This document shows, one piece after another, positions 43,883-53,608 of a stretch of DNA of 64,000 bases (positions within the stretch are counted from its first letter, which is position 1; every line of letters starts with the position of its first letter). This DNA comes from an uncultured Lachnospiraceae bacterium (GTDB lineage: Bacteria; Bacillota; Clostridia; Lachnospirales; Lachnospiraceae). Made by a program: the position numbers and the translations under genes. The DNA is taken from contig CAJTQO010000003.1 in the NCBI GenBank assembly GCA_910578405.1, positions 70,882 to 134,881 on the forward strand. Direction: 5' to 3'. The notes under the pieces are model-generated. The model was not told the DNA's origin and did no database searches. It saw nothing but the letters and a program-made list of their open reading frames with translations.

Positions 43883-46081
43883 ATGGATAATAATAATTTA
43901 AATCAATATGACGGCGGCGGCTATAATGGAAACCGCGGCGGGAATAATAACGGAAATAATAACGGCGGAGGCCCCGGAGGAAATGGGGAGGATCCGAAAC
44001 GACAGAGCATTGTGTTGCTTTTGGTGGCGGCTTTGGTGACTCTTCTTTGCATGAGTTATTTTATGAAGCTGATGACCGGCGGCACAGAACGTGAGGTCAG
44101 TTACAATGAATTTATGGATATGGTGGAAAAGGGGCAGGTAAAGAGCGTTGAAATTGACACAGACCGAATCAGCATTGCGCCGAAACAGCAGGGGGGGAAC
44201 AGCAGCCCATATGCCGTCCCCACGGTGACTTATTATACCGGGAAGGTAGCGGATGAGGGTTTGGTTGCGTATTTGCTGGAAAAAGGGGTGGAGGTGAGCG
44301 GCGTGGTGCCGGATGGCTCCGGGATGCTGCTGTCCATTATCCTGACTTACATCCTTCCCATTCTGCTTATGTGGGTGCTGCTTAGCTTCCTGTTCCGCAG
44401 GATGTCAAAAAGCGGCGGCGGGATGATGGGCGTAGGCAAGAGCAATGCGAAAGTTTATGTGGAAAAGGAAACCGGCGTGACGTTTAAAGACGTGGCCGGA
44501 GAGGACGAGGCGAAGGAATCGCTGCAGGAGGTAGTGGATTTTTTGCATAATCCAGGGAGGTACGCGAAGATAGGCGCAAAGCTGCCCAAGGGGGCATTGC
44601 TGGTTGGGCCTCCCGGAACCGGGAAGACCCTTTTAGCCAAAGCAGTGGCCGGGGAGGCTCATGTGCCGTTTTTCTCGTTGGCAGGTTCTGATTTTATTGA
44701 GCTGTATGTGGGGGTCGGCGCCTCCCGTGTCAGGGATTTGTTTAAGGAAGCGACTAAAAATGCGCCCTGTATAATTTTTATTGATGAAATAGACGCCATA
44801 GGGCGCAGCCGGGATTCCAAGTATGGCGGCGGGAATGAAGAACGAGAGCAGACTTTAAACCAGTTGCTATCGGAAATGGATGGTTTTGATACGTCGAAGG
44901 GTATTTTAATTCTTGGGGCTACGAACCGGCCGGAGATTTTGGACAAGGCTTTGCTGCGGCCAGGGCGTTTTGACCGCAGGATTATTGTGGATAAGCCGGA
45001 TTTGAAGGGACGTGTGGAGATTTTAAAAGTTCATGCCAAAGATGTGCTGATGGATGACAGTGTGGATCTGGACGCTATCGCGCTGGCGACCAGCGGGGCT
45101 GTGGGGGCGGACTTGGCAAATATGATTAATGAGGCGGCAATCAATGCCGTGCAAAGGGGCAGGGAATATGTATGCCAGCATGACTTATTTGAAGCTGTGG
45201 AGCAGGTGCTGGTGGGGAAAGAGAAGAAAGACCGCATTATGAGTAAGGAAGAACGTAAAATTGTCTCTTATCATGAGGTAGGACACGCTTTGCTCAGCGC
45301 TTTGCAGAAGAATTCGGAGCCAGTGCAGAAAATTACCATAGTGCCTCGTACCATGGGGGCTTTGGGGTATGTGATGCAGGTGCCGGAGGAAGAGAAATAT
45401 TTGAATACGAAAGCGGAATTGCATGATATGCTTGTAGGGTACCTGGGGGGAAGGGCGGCAGAGGAAATTGTGTTTGACACTGTAACCACAGGGGCGGCCA
45501 ATGATATTGAAAAGGCAACGAACATTGCCAAGAATATGGTGACTAGGTTTGGCATGAGCGATAAATTCGGGCTGATGGGGCTGGCTACCGTTGAAAATGA
45601 ATATTTGGGCGGCGGTTCCCATTTGAACTGCAGCGATGTGACGGCGGCAGATGTGGATACCGAAGTAATGCTGATATTAAAGGGATGTTATGAAGAAGCC
45701 AAAAGCATGTTGGCCGAGAACCGGGAATTAATGGATAAACTGGCGGCTCATTTGATTGAGAAGGAGACGATTACCGGGAAGGAATTTATGCAGATTTACC
45801 GGAAGGAAAAAGGCATTCCGGAACCGGAGGAAACGCAAGAGGATGGGAAGCCAGGGCATAGGATTTTAACGGGGCTTGGGAAGGAGAAGGCGCCTGGCGC
45901 TGCGCAAGAAAAAGAAGAGGCGGTCAGCGCTGTGCAGGAAGAAAATGAGGCGCAGAAACAAGAGGATGTTTCTGAGGAGGCAAAAGGGAAAGAGGAAGAG
46001 GCTGGGCCAGTTGGGCGTTTTTCCAACACGGCGGCGAATTTTGAGGAAGCGCTGCAGAAGAAAATAGAGGAACAGAAATAA
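43883..46081 (+). CDS. ftsH: ATP-dependent zinc metalloprotease FtsH
   Basis: 732 residues. The cytosolic N-terminus (2-40) is Asn/Gly-rich low complexity. TM1 about 42-62, an extracytoplasmic FtsH_ext (about 70-147), TM2 about 148-170, AAA+ with Walker A GPPGTGKT at 242-249, Walker B IIFIDEIDA and SRH region, then the zinc site HEVGH at 464-468. The C-terminal tail (about 650-732) is Glu/Lys/Gln-rich. It degrades membrane and short-lived proteins. GGAATAGGAGCAG precedes the ATG. A terminator follows. Confidence 0.97.
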   Translation: MDNNNLNQYDGGGYNGNRGGNNNGNNNGGGPGGNGEDPKRQSIVLLLVAALVTLLCMSYFMKLMTGGTEREVSYNEFMDMVEKGQVKSVEIDTDRISIAPKQQGGNSSPYAVPTVTYYTGKVADEGLVAYLLEKGVEVSGVVPDGSGMLLSIILTYILPILLMWVLLSFLFRRMSKSGGGMMGVGKSNAKVYVEKETGVTFKDVAGEDEAKESLQEVVDFLHNPGRYAKIGAKLPKGALLVGPPGTGKTLLAKAVAGEAHVPFFSLAGSDFIELYVGVGASRVRDLFKEATKNAPCIIFIDEIDAIGRSRDSKYGGGNEEREQTLNQLLSEMDGFDTSKGILILGATNRPEILDKALLRPGRFDRRIIVDKPDLKGRVEILKVHAKDVLMDDSVDLDAIALATSGAVGADLANMINEAAINAVQRGREYVCQHDLFEAVEQVLVGKEKKDRIMSKEERKIVSYHEVGHALLSALQKNSEPVQKITIVPRTMGALGYVMQVPEEEKYLNTKAELHDMLVGYLGGRAAEEIVFDTVTTGAANDIEKATNIAKNMVTRFGMSDKFGLMGLATVENEYLGGGSHLNCSDVTAADVDTEVMLILKGCYEEAKSMLAENRELMDKLAAHLIEKETITGKEFMQIYRKEKGIPEPEETQEDGKPGHRILTGLGKEKAPGAAQEKEEAVSAVQEENEAQKQEDVSEEAKGKEEEAGPVGRFSNTAANFEEALQKKIEEQK

Positions 46082-46086
46082 TAACG

Positions 46087-46120
46087 GGAGGTTCTTATGA
46101 AATATTGAGAACCTCCTTTG
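46087..46120 (+). terminator. Terminator after ftsH
   Basis: GGAGGTTCT (46087-46095) pairs with AGAACCTCC (46108-46116), followed by a short T-run. Confidence 0.75.
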
Positions 46121-46195
46121 TGGATGGATATTTTGAAGAAGCCGGAATGCCGTGCAGTTTGGGAGGCCGGATAGGGAGAGGTTAGGTGAGGGATA

Positions 46196-48079
46196 TTGTT
46201 TGATTTTGAGGAAGAGTTGAAAAAGCTGCCTGCCAGGCCAGGGGTCTATATTATGCATGACGGCAATGACACGATTATTTATGTGGGAAAAGCCATTAAC
46301 CTCCATAACCGTGTCCGTTCTTATTTTCGCAAAAACATAGGACGGGGGCCGCAAATTGATAAGATGGTGACGCAGATTGCACGGTTTGAATATATCATTA
46401 CAGATTCGGAATTGGAAGCGTTGGTGTTAGAGAATAATTTAATTAAAGAATACAGCCCACGCTATAACACGATGTTAAAAGACGATAAAACATATCCCTA
46501 TATAAAGGTGACGGTAGGGGAGGCATATCCAAGGGTGCTTTTCTCCAGAGAGATGAAAAAGGATAAGTCCCGTTATTTTGGGCCTTACACCAGCGCGGCT
46601 GCCGTTAAGGATACCATAGAGCTGATTAATAAGCTTTATATGCTGCGGACTTGCAACCGGAGCCTGCCCAGAGAGGAGGGCAGGGACAGGCCATGCCTGA
46701 ATTATCATATCAAGCAGTGCATGGCGCCCTGTCAGGGCAATATCGGACAGGAGCAATACCGGGAACGGGTGGAGCAGGCGTTGGACTTTTTGAATGGGAA
46801 TTACCGGCCGATTCTAAAAGAGCTGGAACAAAAGATGCAGGAAGCTTCGGAAAATCTGGAATTTGAAGACGCTATGAAATACCGGGATTTGCATAACAGT
46901 GTGAAACAGGTGGCGCAAAAGCAGAAGATTACCGACAGCGATGGAGAGGACAAAGATATTATTGCTTTGGCGGCGGATGAAAACGATGCGGTGGTGCAGG
47001 TATTTTTTATCCGGGACGGGAAACTGATTGGCAGGGAACATTTTTATATGACGCATGTGTCGGGAAATGGCAGGGCACAGATTCTGTTGGATTTTGTCAA
47101 GCAGTTTTATGCAGGGACTCCGTTTATTCCGCGGGAACTGATGCTGCAGGAGGAGATTGAAGACATTGCCATTTTAGAACGCTGGCTGTCCACAAGGAAA
47201 GGGAACCGGGTATATATCAGGATACCGAAGAAGGGGACAAAGGAAAAGCTGGTAGAATTGGCGGCCAAAAACGCAGCGCTTGTTCTCAGTCAGGACAAGG
47301 AGAAAATCAAACGGGAAGAGGGGAGAACCATAGGCGCGGTAAAAGAGATTGCCGCATTGATTGGAGTGGAGGGCATCAGCCGGATGGAAGCGTACGATAT
47401 TTCCAATATCAGCGGTTTTGCCAATGTAGGCTCCATGGTGGTTTTCGAAAAAGGGAAGCCGAAACGGAGTGATTACCGTAAATTCAAAATTAAGACAGTA
47501 TCCGGGCCAGATGATTATGCTTGTATGAAGGAAGTGTTGACCAGACGTTTTGTCCACGGGATGGAAGAACAGAAATCCTTGGATTTGAAGGAATTGGAAA
47601 AGGAGTTTGGAAGCTTTACTAAATTTCCGGATTTGATTCTGATGGACGGTGGAAAGGGGCAGGTCAATATTGCGCTGGAGGTTTTAAAGGAATTGGAGAT
47701 TAATATTCCGGTATGCGGTATGGTAAAGGATGACAATCACCGTACAAGGGGGTTGTATTTTAACAATGAGGAGATTCCCATCGACCGGCATTCGGAAGGG
47801 TTTAAACTGGTGACAAGAGTACAGGATGAGGCCCACCGCTTTGCCATAGAGTATCACCGTTCTTTGCGAAGCAAGACCCAGGTGAAATCAGTCCTGGATG
47901 ATATTCCGGGAGTAGGCCCTTCCCGGAGAAAAGCTCTGATGCGTCATTTTAAATCCATTGAAGAGATAAAAGGGGCCGGGGTGGAACAACTGGCGCAGGC
48001 GCCGGAAATCCCGGCGCATATTGCGCAGGGGATATATGATTTTTTCCATAAGGATAAGGAATGCGCAGAAGAAGGATAG
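46196..48079 (+). CDS. uvrC: UvrABC system protein C
   Basis: 627 residues from a TTG at 46196, whose N-terminus FDFEEELKKLPARPGVYIMH is the conserved UvrC start. GIY-YIG nuclease domain (1-95), a Cys cluster around 145-180, the UvrB-binding UVR motif (about 205-240), the RNase H-like endonuclease domain (about 360-540) with DISNISGFANVGSMVVF, and C-terminal helix-hairpin-helix repeats (DDIPGVGPSRRKALMRH). It makes both incisions in nucleotide excision repair. No other uvr gene is in view. It has the rare TTG start with GGTGAGGGA in front. Confidence 0.96.
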   Translation: MFDFEEELKKLPARPGVYIMHDGNDTIIYVGKAINLHNRVRSYFRKNIGRGPQIDKMVTQIARFEYIITDSELEALVLENNLIKEYSPRYNTMLKDDKTYPYIKVTVGEAYPRVLFSREMKKDKSRYFGPYTSAAAVKDTIELINKLYMLRTCNRSLPREEGRDRPCLNYHIKQCMAPCQGNIGQEQYRERVEQALDFLNGNYRPILKELEQKMQEASENLEFEDAMKYRDLHNSVKQVAQKQKITDSDGEDKDIIALAADENDAVVQVFFIRDGKLIGREHFYMTHVSGNGRAQILLDFVKQFYAGTPFIPRELMLQEEIEDIAILERWLSTRKGNRVYIRIPKKGTKEKLVELAAKNAALVLSQDKEKIKREEGRTIGAVKEIAALIGVEGISRMEAYDISNISGFANVGSMVVFEKGKPKRSDYRKFKIKTVSGPDDYACMKEVLTRRFVHGMEEQKSLDLKELEKEFGSFTKFPDLILMDGGKGQVNIALEVLKELEINIPVCGMVKDDNHRTRGLYFNNEEIPIDRHSEGFKLVTRVQDEAHRFAIEYHRSLRSKTQVKSVLDDIPGVGPSRRKALMRHFKSIEEIKGAGVEQLAQAPEIPAHIAQGIYDFFHKDKECAEEG

Positions 48080-48112
48080 GTGAAAAGGAGGATAGGCGCA
48101 AAGAAAGGGGGA

Positions 48113-48139
48113 AATAACTGGCCATACCAGCCAGTTATT
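48113..48139. terminator. Hairpin between convergent uvrC and hybrid kinase
   Basis: AATAACTGGC (48113-48122) pairs exactly with GCCAGTTATT (48130-48139). There is no clean T-run on the plus strand, so its efficiency is uncertain. Confidence 0.5.
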
Positions 48140-48178
48140 GTATTCCCGGTTTCGAAAACAAAAGATATTTTTACATGT

Positions 48179-50866
48179 TTAGTTGCTGTGCGTTTCCCAT
48201 TCCTGCAAGATAGCTTCGCAGGAGTCTACGTCAATCTCATCTACGGCAGTCCGAAGCCGTTCAATCAGTTCATGCTGCCAGTCTGTATAGCGGTATTGGT
48301 CCATTTCCTGGAAAGCGGATTCCATCTCATCCATATCCAGATTGTCCAACGCGTCCCGCAGATTTTGAAAAAGAGCTTTCAAGGTTTCGGCTTCAGCGGG
48401 AACTTTATCCTCATCATGGCGGTCTTCCTCCGGGAAGTAGGGAGCTAAAATATTGGCATATTCCGCATATTTTTTTAACAGCCAAGGAGTCTGTTCGTGA
48501 ATCATGGCAGCATTGTGGGCATTTCCTGCCTGCTCTAAGGCAGCGGCCATATCCGAGAGCGTGATGGCGCCGATTTGTCTGGAAGCGCTTTTTAAAGCAT
48601 GTACTTCTATTGTATATCCATGCCAGTCTTCGGCTTTCTCCAGGGCTTCAATGAGCTGGGATTTTTTCTTAATCAGGTGATAGTAGTCTTTCAGCACAGA
48701 CCAGTATAGTTTCTCGCTGCCAAGAAGCTCCAGGGCGGCATCCACATCCAGGCCCTCAATTTTTAAGGCAGGCTTTTGCTCTGTCGTGTTCTTTGGTTTG
48801 TTGCGCTGGCTGACTTTTTGTATTTTATCTTTGGGCAGCCAATGTTTCAGTGTGGATATAAGGAAACGCAGTTCTATAGGCTTTGGCACAAAATCGTCCA
48901 GCCCTTCCCGGATAAACATGGCGCGCGTGCCGGATACAGCATTGGCAGTCAGCGCAATAATCGGCACGTCGTCATAATCTTCATGGAACCTGCGGATAAT
49001 ATGGGTGGTTTCCACACCGTCCAGTTCCGGCATCATGTGATCCATAAAAATCAGGTCATAATGTTTCTGTGCAATTTTATCCAAGGCGATTTTACCGCTC
49101 AGGGCGGTGTCAATATGCATCTGTATCGGTTCTAACAGCCCTTCCGTAACGGTCAGGTTGACAGTATTGTCATCCACAATAAGAACCTCCGCATCCGGCG
49201 CAATAAATTCAAAATCATCGTCTGAAGTATGGCTAAGGTACATATGCAGATCTTCCCGGTTGATAATTGCGGCAATGTTTAAGGAATAAAGGGGTTTCTT
49301 CACAATCAGCAGATTTTTGACATCGCTGGTGTAGGAGGAATGGAAATCCAGCATAAGCACCCCGGTAACTTCCGGATGTCCTTGGATAAATCCTTCGATT
49401 GCTTCCGTGAAAACGCAGTGTTCAATAAAAAGGAACGTATTTTCATCTATCTCCAGTTCCGGCAAATCTTTCGGGGAAGTAATCGGCCGATAGGAGCCTC
49501 CAAGGCGGCGGATATCCAATTCCAACTGTTCTTTCACATAAGGGTTGGATATGTATAGGTAGGCGGTAAACGGTTTTAAGTCCTTTAAGGATATACTGGG
49601 GGTGATATCTTCCACCCTCTGTGGGACAATAAAGGAAAAACGGCTGCCTTTCCCATATTCGCTCTCGACCCATATATTTCCGTGCATCAGAGTAAGAAGC
49701 TGCTTGGAAATGGCAAGCCCAAGCCCTGTGCCTTCCACATTCCGGTTCCGCTTGCTGTCCAACTGCTGGAAGGTTTGGAAGAGATTGCCAAAATCTTCTT
49801 TTTTGATGCCGATGCCGGTGTCAGTTACGGAAACAAGCAAATCAATCTGCAGGTTATGTTTGCGGATAAAATCCACTTTTAGGAGAACCTGGCCATGTTC
49901 GGTAAATTTGACCGCATTATTGGCAATGTTAATAATAAGCTGTTTGATGCGGATTAGATCCCCATGCAGTTTGGTAGGGATATTCGGGGCTATGTCCAGA
50001 ATTAGTTCCACATCTTTGCTGTCAATCCGTGCCGTAATGATATTCGTTACATCATTGATAATGGAAAACATTTCGTACTCGCTGGAGACAATATCCAGTT
50101 TTCCGGATTCAATTTTGGAAAAGTCCAGGATATCATTAATTATGGTGAGCAATGTTTTTCCCGAGGATTTAATTTGATTCACGTATTCCCGGGCAGTGGG
50201 GGGCAAATCCTCCCGCAAAGCCATTTCGGCCATGCCAATCACTGCATTCATCGGGGTGCGTATTTCATGGCTCATATTGGCCAGGAAGTCGGACTTCATC
50301 CGCGCTGCTTTTTCCACTTCAATTTTGGCCTGGTTCATTAAAACGGCATGATGGGCAATATTGGACAAAACGCTGGCAATAGTATGTAGGAAAGTGGCCA
50401 CATCATGCAAAGATTCTTTTGGGACAATGCGGATTGCCGTGGCGCAATGCCAGTAAGTCATAGGATCCACATTGATTTCCCTTGCTGTTTCCATAATTCT
50501 GGTCATATTGGGCGGTTCGGTTAAAATCTGTCCGCCGATGAAACAGCCGATCATCTTGCCATCCGCCATAATCGGGGCTGCAAAGTCCAAAAGCCCCGCA
50601 TGGCAGGTATATTGGCTGACCGCGCCTCTTTTCATAGAGGTTTCCGCACCGTATTTATCGCATTGCTCACAACGCAGGCATCCAAGGGTGGATTTTCTTG
50701 TATATTTTTTGCAAAAATCAGAGAAATTGGTTCCCTCCGTGACCGCAACGCCATGTGCATCCGTAATCACGGATGCCAGCCCGGTCAGTTTGGAGAAAGC
50801 GTTTTGTACTTTCTGTAAGATATCCACGTTGATGAAATCTGTAATATATAATTCATCATCCAGCAT
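48179..50866 (-). CDS. Hybrid histidine kinase with PocR sensor, receiver and Hpt
   Basis: 895 residues, no membrane segment. The PocR-type sensor covers about 15-175 with a cysteine cluster: Cys52, Cys63-x2-Cys66-x2-Cys69, Cys88. HisKA carries His200 (LANMSHEIRTPMNAVIG), followed by HATPase, then a degraded receiver-like stretch (about 440-550), an intact receiver with LIVDDNTVNLTV and FMDHMMPELDG, and a C-terminal Hpt whose His lies in EVHALKSASRQIG. The PocR domain is proposed to bind small hydrocarbon-type ligands such as propanediol. The stop is at 48179. It lies 51 bp downstream of the partner regulator on the minus strand. Confidence 0.93.
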   Translation of the reverse strand: MLDDELYITDFINVDILQKVQNAFSKLTGLASVITDAHGVAVTEGTNFSDFCKKYTRKSTLGCLRCEQCDKYGAETSMKRGAVSQYTCHAGLLDFAAPIMADGKMIGCFIGGQILTEPPNMTRIMETAREINVDPMTYWHCATAIRIVPKESLHDVATFLHTIASVLSNIAHHAVLMNQAKIEVEKAARMKSDFLANMSHEIRTPMNAVIGMAEMALREDLPPTAREYVNQIKSSGKTLLTIINDILDFSKIESGKLDIVSSEYEMFSIINDVTNIITARIDSKDVELILDIAPNIPTKLHGDLIRIKQLIINIANNAVKFTEHGQVLLKVDFIRKHNLQIDLLVSVTDTGIGIKKEDFGNLFQTFQQLDSKRNRNVEGTGLGLAISKQLLTLMHGNIWVESEYGKGSRFSFIVPQRVEDITPSISLKDLKPFTAYLYISNPYVKEQLELDIRRLGGSYRPITSPKDLPELEIDENTFLFIEHCVFTEAIEGFIQGHPEVTGVLMLDFHSSYTSDVKNLLIVKKPLYSLNIAAIINREDLHMYLSHTSDDDFEFIAPDAEVLIVDDNTVNLTVTEGLLEPIQMHIDTALSGKIALDKIAQKHYDLIFMDHMMPELDGVETTHIIRRFHEDYDDVPIIALTANAVSGTRAMFIREGLDDFVPKPIELRFLISTLKHWLPKDKIQKVSQRNKPKNTTEQKPALKIEGLDVDAALELLGSEKLYWSVLKDYYHLIKKKSQLIEALEKAEDWHGYTIEVHALKSASRQIGAITLSDMAAALEQAGNAHNAAMIHEQTPWLLKKYAEYANILAPYFPEEDRHDEDKVPAEAETLKALFQNLRDALDNLDMDEMESAFQEMDQYRYTDWQHELIERLRTAVDEIDVDSCEAILQEWETHSN

Positions 50867-50917
50867 AGATATATATCCGCCTTTCTGCGACAGCTCGCTG
50901 ATTTCATTGTCTGTTTG

Positions 50918-52261
50918 TTAATTTACAAGTTTGCTGATGGTAGACAGCAGTTTAATATGGTCGATAGGCTTTAAGAGGTATCCCTGTGGCTTCAGGGCCA
51001 GAGCCTTTTCGATTTTGTCACGTTCGGATATGCCAGTTAAAAAAATCACTGGTATATCATGGGTGGAAGGATTATCCCTTAATCTTTTCAATACGGCAGG
51101 ACCGCTTTCCAAAGGCATTTCATAGTCTAAAAGGATTAGGTCTGTTTTTTTGTTTTCCAGAAATTTCATGGCAATTCTGCCGTTTAGAGCGGTTGCCACA
51201 TCATATTTGTCTGCCAGGTGCCGCTTAATAATTTTAAGCATACGGGAATCGTCATCCACGACCAGGATATGTTTCCGGTTAGAATGTGAGGTATCCGCAG
51301 CTTCTTCTATATCCAGATCCAAATCGTTTACGGTGTCCAGAACTTTGGAAGCTTCGCCAATTTGGGCGGTCAGGGCAAGAAGCAGGGCATCCTGTTCGTC
51401 TTCTGGCGCGTTTTTTGCATTCGCTGGTTTGGCATTTCCGGCGGGCGTTTCGGGCTTATTGCCCGGCTGGCTGGACGAGGGCTGTGCGCCAGAAGCCTGC
51501 GTCTGTTTGGAAGGCTGTGCGCCAGGAGCCTGCGTCTGTTTGGAAGGCTGTGCGCCAGGAGCCTGTGCCTGCCCGGAAGGCTGTGCGCCAGGAGCTTGTG
51601 TCTGTCCGGAAAATTGTGCGCCGGGAATCTGTGTCTGTCCGGAAGGCTGTGGGGCAGCGGCTCTTGGCGCCTGGCCGGAGAGCGGCTGCTGGACTGGGGC
51701 TTGCGCCTGCCCGGAAGACGGGTTGGCCTGTTTTGCAGCCGGCGCAGGGTTTGCGGCCGGAGGGGCAGTGGGCTGGGCGTCGGCGGCAGTCCATGCCTGG
51801 CTAATGGACTGCACCATTGTGTCCACGGTTTGCTGCATCTTTACAGGTATCGGGATGGGCGGTGTGGAGTTTGAAGAGGCCGGATCCGCTTCCAAGCTGA
51901 AAAAATAGGTCAGGATCTTCTCTTCCATTGCGTTAAGGGTAATCGGTTTTTCCAAAACCAGGTCAACGGTTTCAGGAGCCATGCGCATATAAGCGTCACA
52001 CTCCGCTCTGGTGCCGATGGCAAAGAAAGCGGTTTTGGCCGCTTCCGGGGTTTTCTTAAGGTCAGCCATCCGGCGGAAAGTCTCAGGCATTTCATGGTTG
52101 ATACAATAAAGAAATCCATTCGGCTGAAAATATTTTATATGGCACATAATATCTTCATAACGCGCGGAGGTGCATTGGAATTCAAAACTGCCGCCCAATT
52201 TTGCGAAAAGGTCGTCAATAAGGGGTTTGTTATTTCCGGTTAGTAATATTTTATATTTCAT
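50918..52261 (-). CDS. Response regulator with pseudo-receiver, repeat linker and receiver
   Basis: 447 residues. N-terminal domain (about 1-125) has a receiver-like fold but no clear phosphoacceptor Asp. A Pro/Ala/Gln/Gly-rich linker (about 145-290) includes five 11-residue repeats of the type SGQTQAPGAQP. The C-terminal receiver (about 325-447) is intact, with VVDDDSRMLKII, phosphoacceptor Asp in LILLDYEMPLES, Thr in FLTG and Lys in LLKPID. There is no DNA-binding domain. It is transcribed directly into the hybrid kinase gene and is probably its partner in a phosphorelay. SD GGAGAACGCC precedes the ATG. Confidence 0.88.
   Translation of the reverse strand: MKYKILLTGNNKPLIDDLFAKLGGSFEFQCTSARYEDIMCHIKYFQPNGFLYCINHEMPETFRRMADLKKTPEAAKTAFFAIGTRAECDAYMRMAPETVDLVLEKPITLNAMEEKILTYFFSLEADPASSNSTPPIPIPVKMQQTVDTMVQSISQAWTAADAQPTAPPAANPAPAAKQANPSSGQAQAPVQQPLSGQAPRAAAPQPSGQTQIPGAQFSGQTQAPGAQPSGQAQAPGAQPSKQTQAPGAQPSKQTQASGAQPSSSQPGNKPETPAGNAKPANAKNAPEDEQDALLLALTAQIGEASKVLDTVNDLDLDIEEAADTSHSNRKHILVVDDDSRMLKIIKRHLADKYDVATALNGRIAMKFLENKKTDLILLDYEMPLESGPAVLKRLRDNPSTHDIPVIFLTGISERDKIEKALALKPQGYLLKPIDHIKLLSTISKLVN
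51480..51644. repeat. Five 33-bp tandem repeats in the regulator linker
   Basis: Five head-to-tail units of exactly 33 bp (51480, 51513, 51546, 51579, 51612), coding for the 11-residue repeats. The first four are near-identical and the fifth is more diverged. In-frame length means that copy number can change without breaking the gene. Confidence 0.9.
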
Positions 52262-52452
52262 AGGCGTTCTCCTTATTTTTACATCTGCTGTTTATAGCTC
52301 CTGTTTGCAGTCCGTCCGGCGTCCCTCAGCATCCTGGCTGTTTTGCGGGCAATTGGGGTGCGGATGCATGGTTGCTATTCTACTTTCTATTATACTTGAT
52401 TATTTCTGTTTCTGCATTACTTTTTTGATTTCAGGAAAAATTTCAGGATGAA

Positions 52453-52481
52453 TTGATATTATAATCCGACTATGTTAGAAT
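52453..52481 (+). promoter_or_regulatory. Promoter of the hprK-crh operon
   Basis: TTGATA (52453-52458), 17 bp, TAGAAT (52476-52481) with an upstream TG. The hprK start is about 52 bp downstream. Confidence 0.8.
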
Positions 52482-52533
52482 GAAGGAAAAAGGGACAGTT
52501 GAATGCCAAATATAAGGGATAAAGGAGAATGCC

Positions 52534-53475
52534 ATGGCACATGTAAGTTTAAAAAGAATAATTGACAAGATGAAACTGGAGAACCTGACGCCGGAGTTGG
52601 ATATTTCCAAGGTAAAGATTACTCAGCCGGATATCAACCGCCCGGCTTTACAGATGGCAGGGTATTTTGAGCATTTTGACACGACCCGCCTGCAGGTGAT
52701 CGGGTTTGTGGAATATACTTATATGGAAGGTTTGCCGGAGGAGAGAAAAAACGAGATTTACTCGAGGCTATTGTCCCGTGAAATCCCGGCCTTTGTTTTC
52801 TGCCGGGAACTGCAGCCGGATTCTTTGTTCTTAAAGACAGCGGTGGAAAACAACGTCCCTTTGCTTATGACAAAAAAGTCAACGTCCGCTTTTATGGCAG
52901 AAATCATCCGGTGGCTGAATGTAAAGCTGGCCCCGTGCATTTCCGTCCATGGCGTGTTGGTGGATGTTTACGGGGAAGGGGTGTTGATTACAGGGGAGAG
53001 CGGCATCGGCAAATCGGAAGCGGCGTTGGAGCTGATTAAAAGAGGACACCGTCTGGTTACGGACGACGTGGTGGAAATCCGTAAAGTCAGTGACGAGACG
53101 CTGATTGGCACTGCGCCGGATATTACAAAGCATTTCATTGAATTGCGGGGAATCGGGATAGTGGATGTAAAAACGCTGTTTGGCGTATCCAGCGTAAGGG
53201 ATACCCAAAATATAGATTTGGTCATCCGCCTGGAAGAATGGGATAAAGATAAGGAATATGACCGTCTGGGCCTGGAAGAGGAATATACGGAGTACCTGGG
53301 AAATAAGGTGGTGTGCCACAACATTCCAATCCGTCCGGGACGGAATCTTGCGATTATCTGTGAATCGGCGGCAGTCAACCACCGCCAGAAGAAAATGGGC
53401 TACAATGCGGCCCAGGAACTGTACACCCGTGTACAAAAATCCCTGGCAAAACGCAGAGAAGAAGAGGATGAGTAA
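52534..53475 (+). CDS. hprK: HPr kinase/phosphorylase
   Basis: 313 residues. His139, Walker A GESGIGKS at 154-161, Asp177-Asp178 and the family signature IELRGIGI at 202-209 are all present. It phosphorylates and dephosphorylates Ser46 of HPr or Crh, the switch for carbon catabolite control. The operon continues with a ROK kinase, murB, rapZ, whiA and a Crh-like gene that would be its substrate. The ATG at 52534 has AAAGGAG. Confidence 0.96.
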   Translation: MAHVSLKRIIDKMKLENLTPELDISKVKITQPDINRPALQMAGYFEHFDTTRLQVIGFVEYTYMEGLPEERKNEIYSRLLSREIPAFVFCRELQPDSLFLKTAVENNVPLLMTKKSTSAFMAEIIRWLNVKLAPCISVHGVLVDVYGEGVLITGESGIGKSEAALELIKRGHRLVTDDVVEIRKVSDETLIGTAPDITKHFIELRGIGIVDVKTLFGVSSVRDTQNIDLVIRLEEWDKDKEYDRLGLEEEYTEYLGNKVVCHNIPIRPGRNLAIICESAAVNHRQKKMGYNAAQELYTRVQKSLAKRREEEDE

Positions 53476-53489
53476 GGGGAAAGGGCATG

Positions 53490-53580
53490 GAGCGGCCAGA
53501 TGCGGAACCGGAAACAGCATCAAAGAGCGGAATGCCGGAAGGATTAATGGACGCGTGAGCGGCCGGATGCGGAACTGGAA
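53490..53580. repeat. Flanking 24-bp direct repeats with an inner block
   Basis: GAGCGGCCAGATGCGGAACC with GGAA (53490-53513) recurs with two changes at 53557-53580. The inner block GGAATGCCGGAAGGATT (53529-53545) is also present at 61710-61726, where it is likewise flanked by a 22-bp direct repeat. See the finding. Confidence 0.6.
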
Positions 53581-53608
53581 TTAAGAATAAATAAGGAGGA
53601 GCAAAGAA

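Noticed and set aside
51480..51644. CRISPR-like repeat array
   Set aside because: Repeats are head to tail without spacers and lie in frame within a coding linker.
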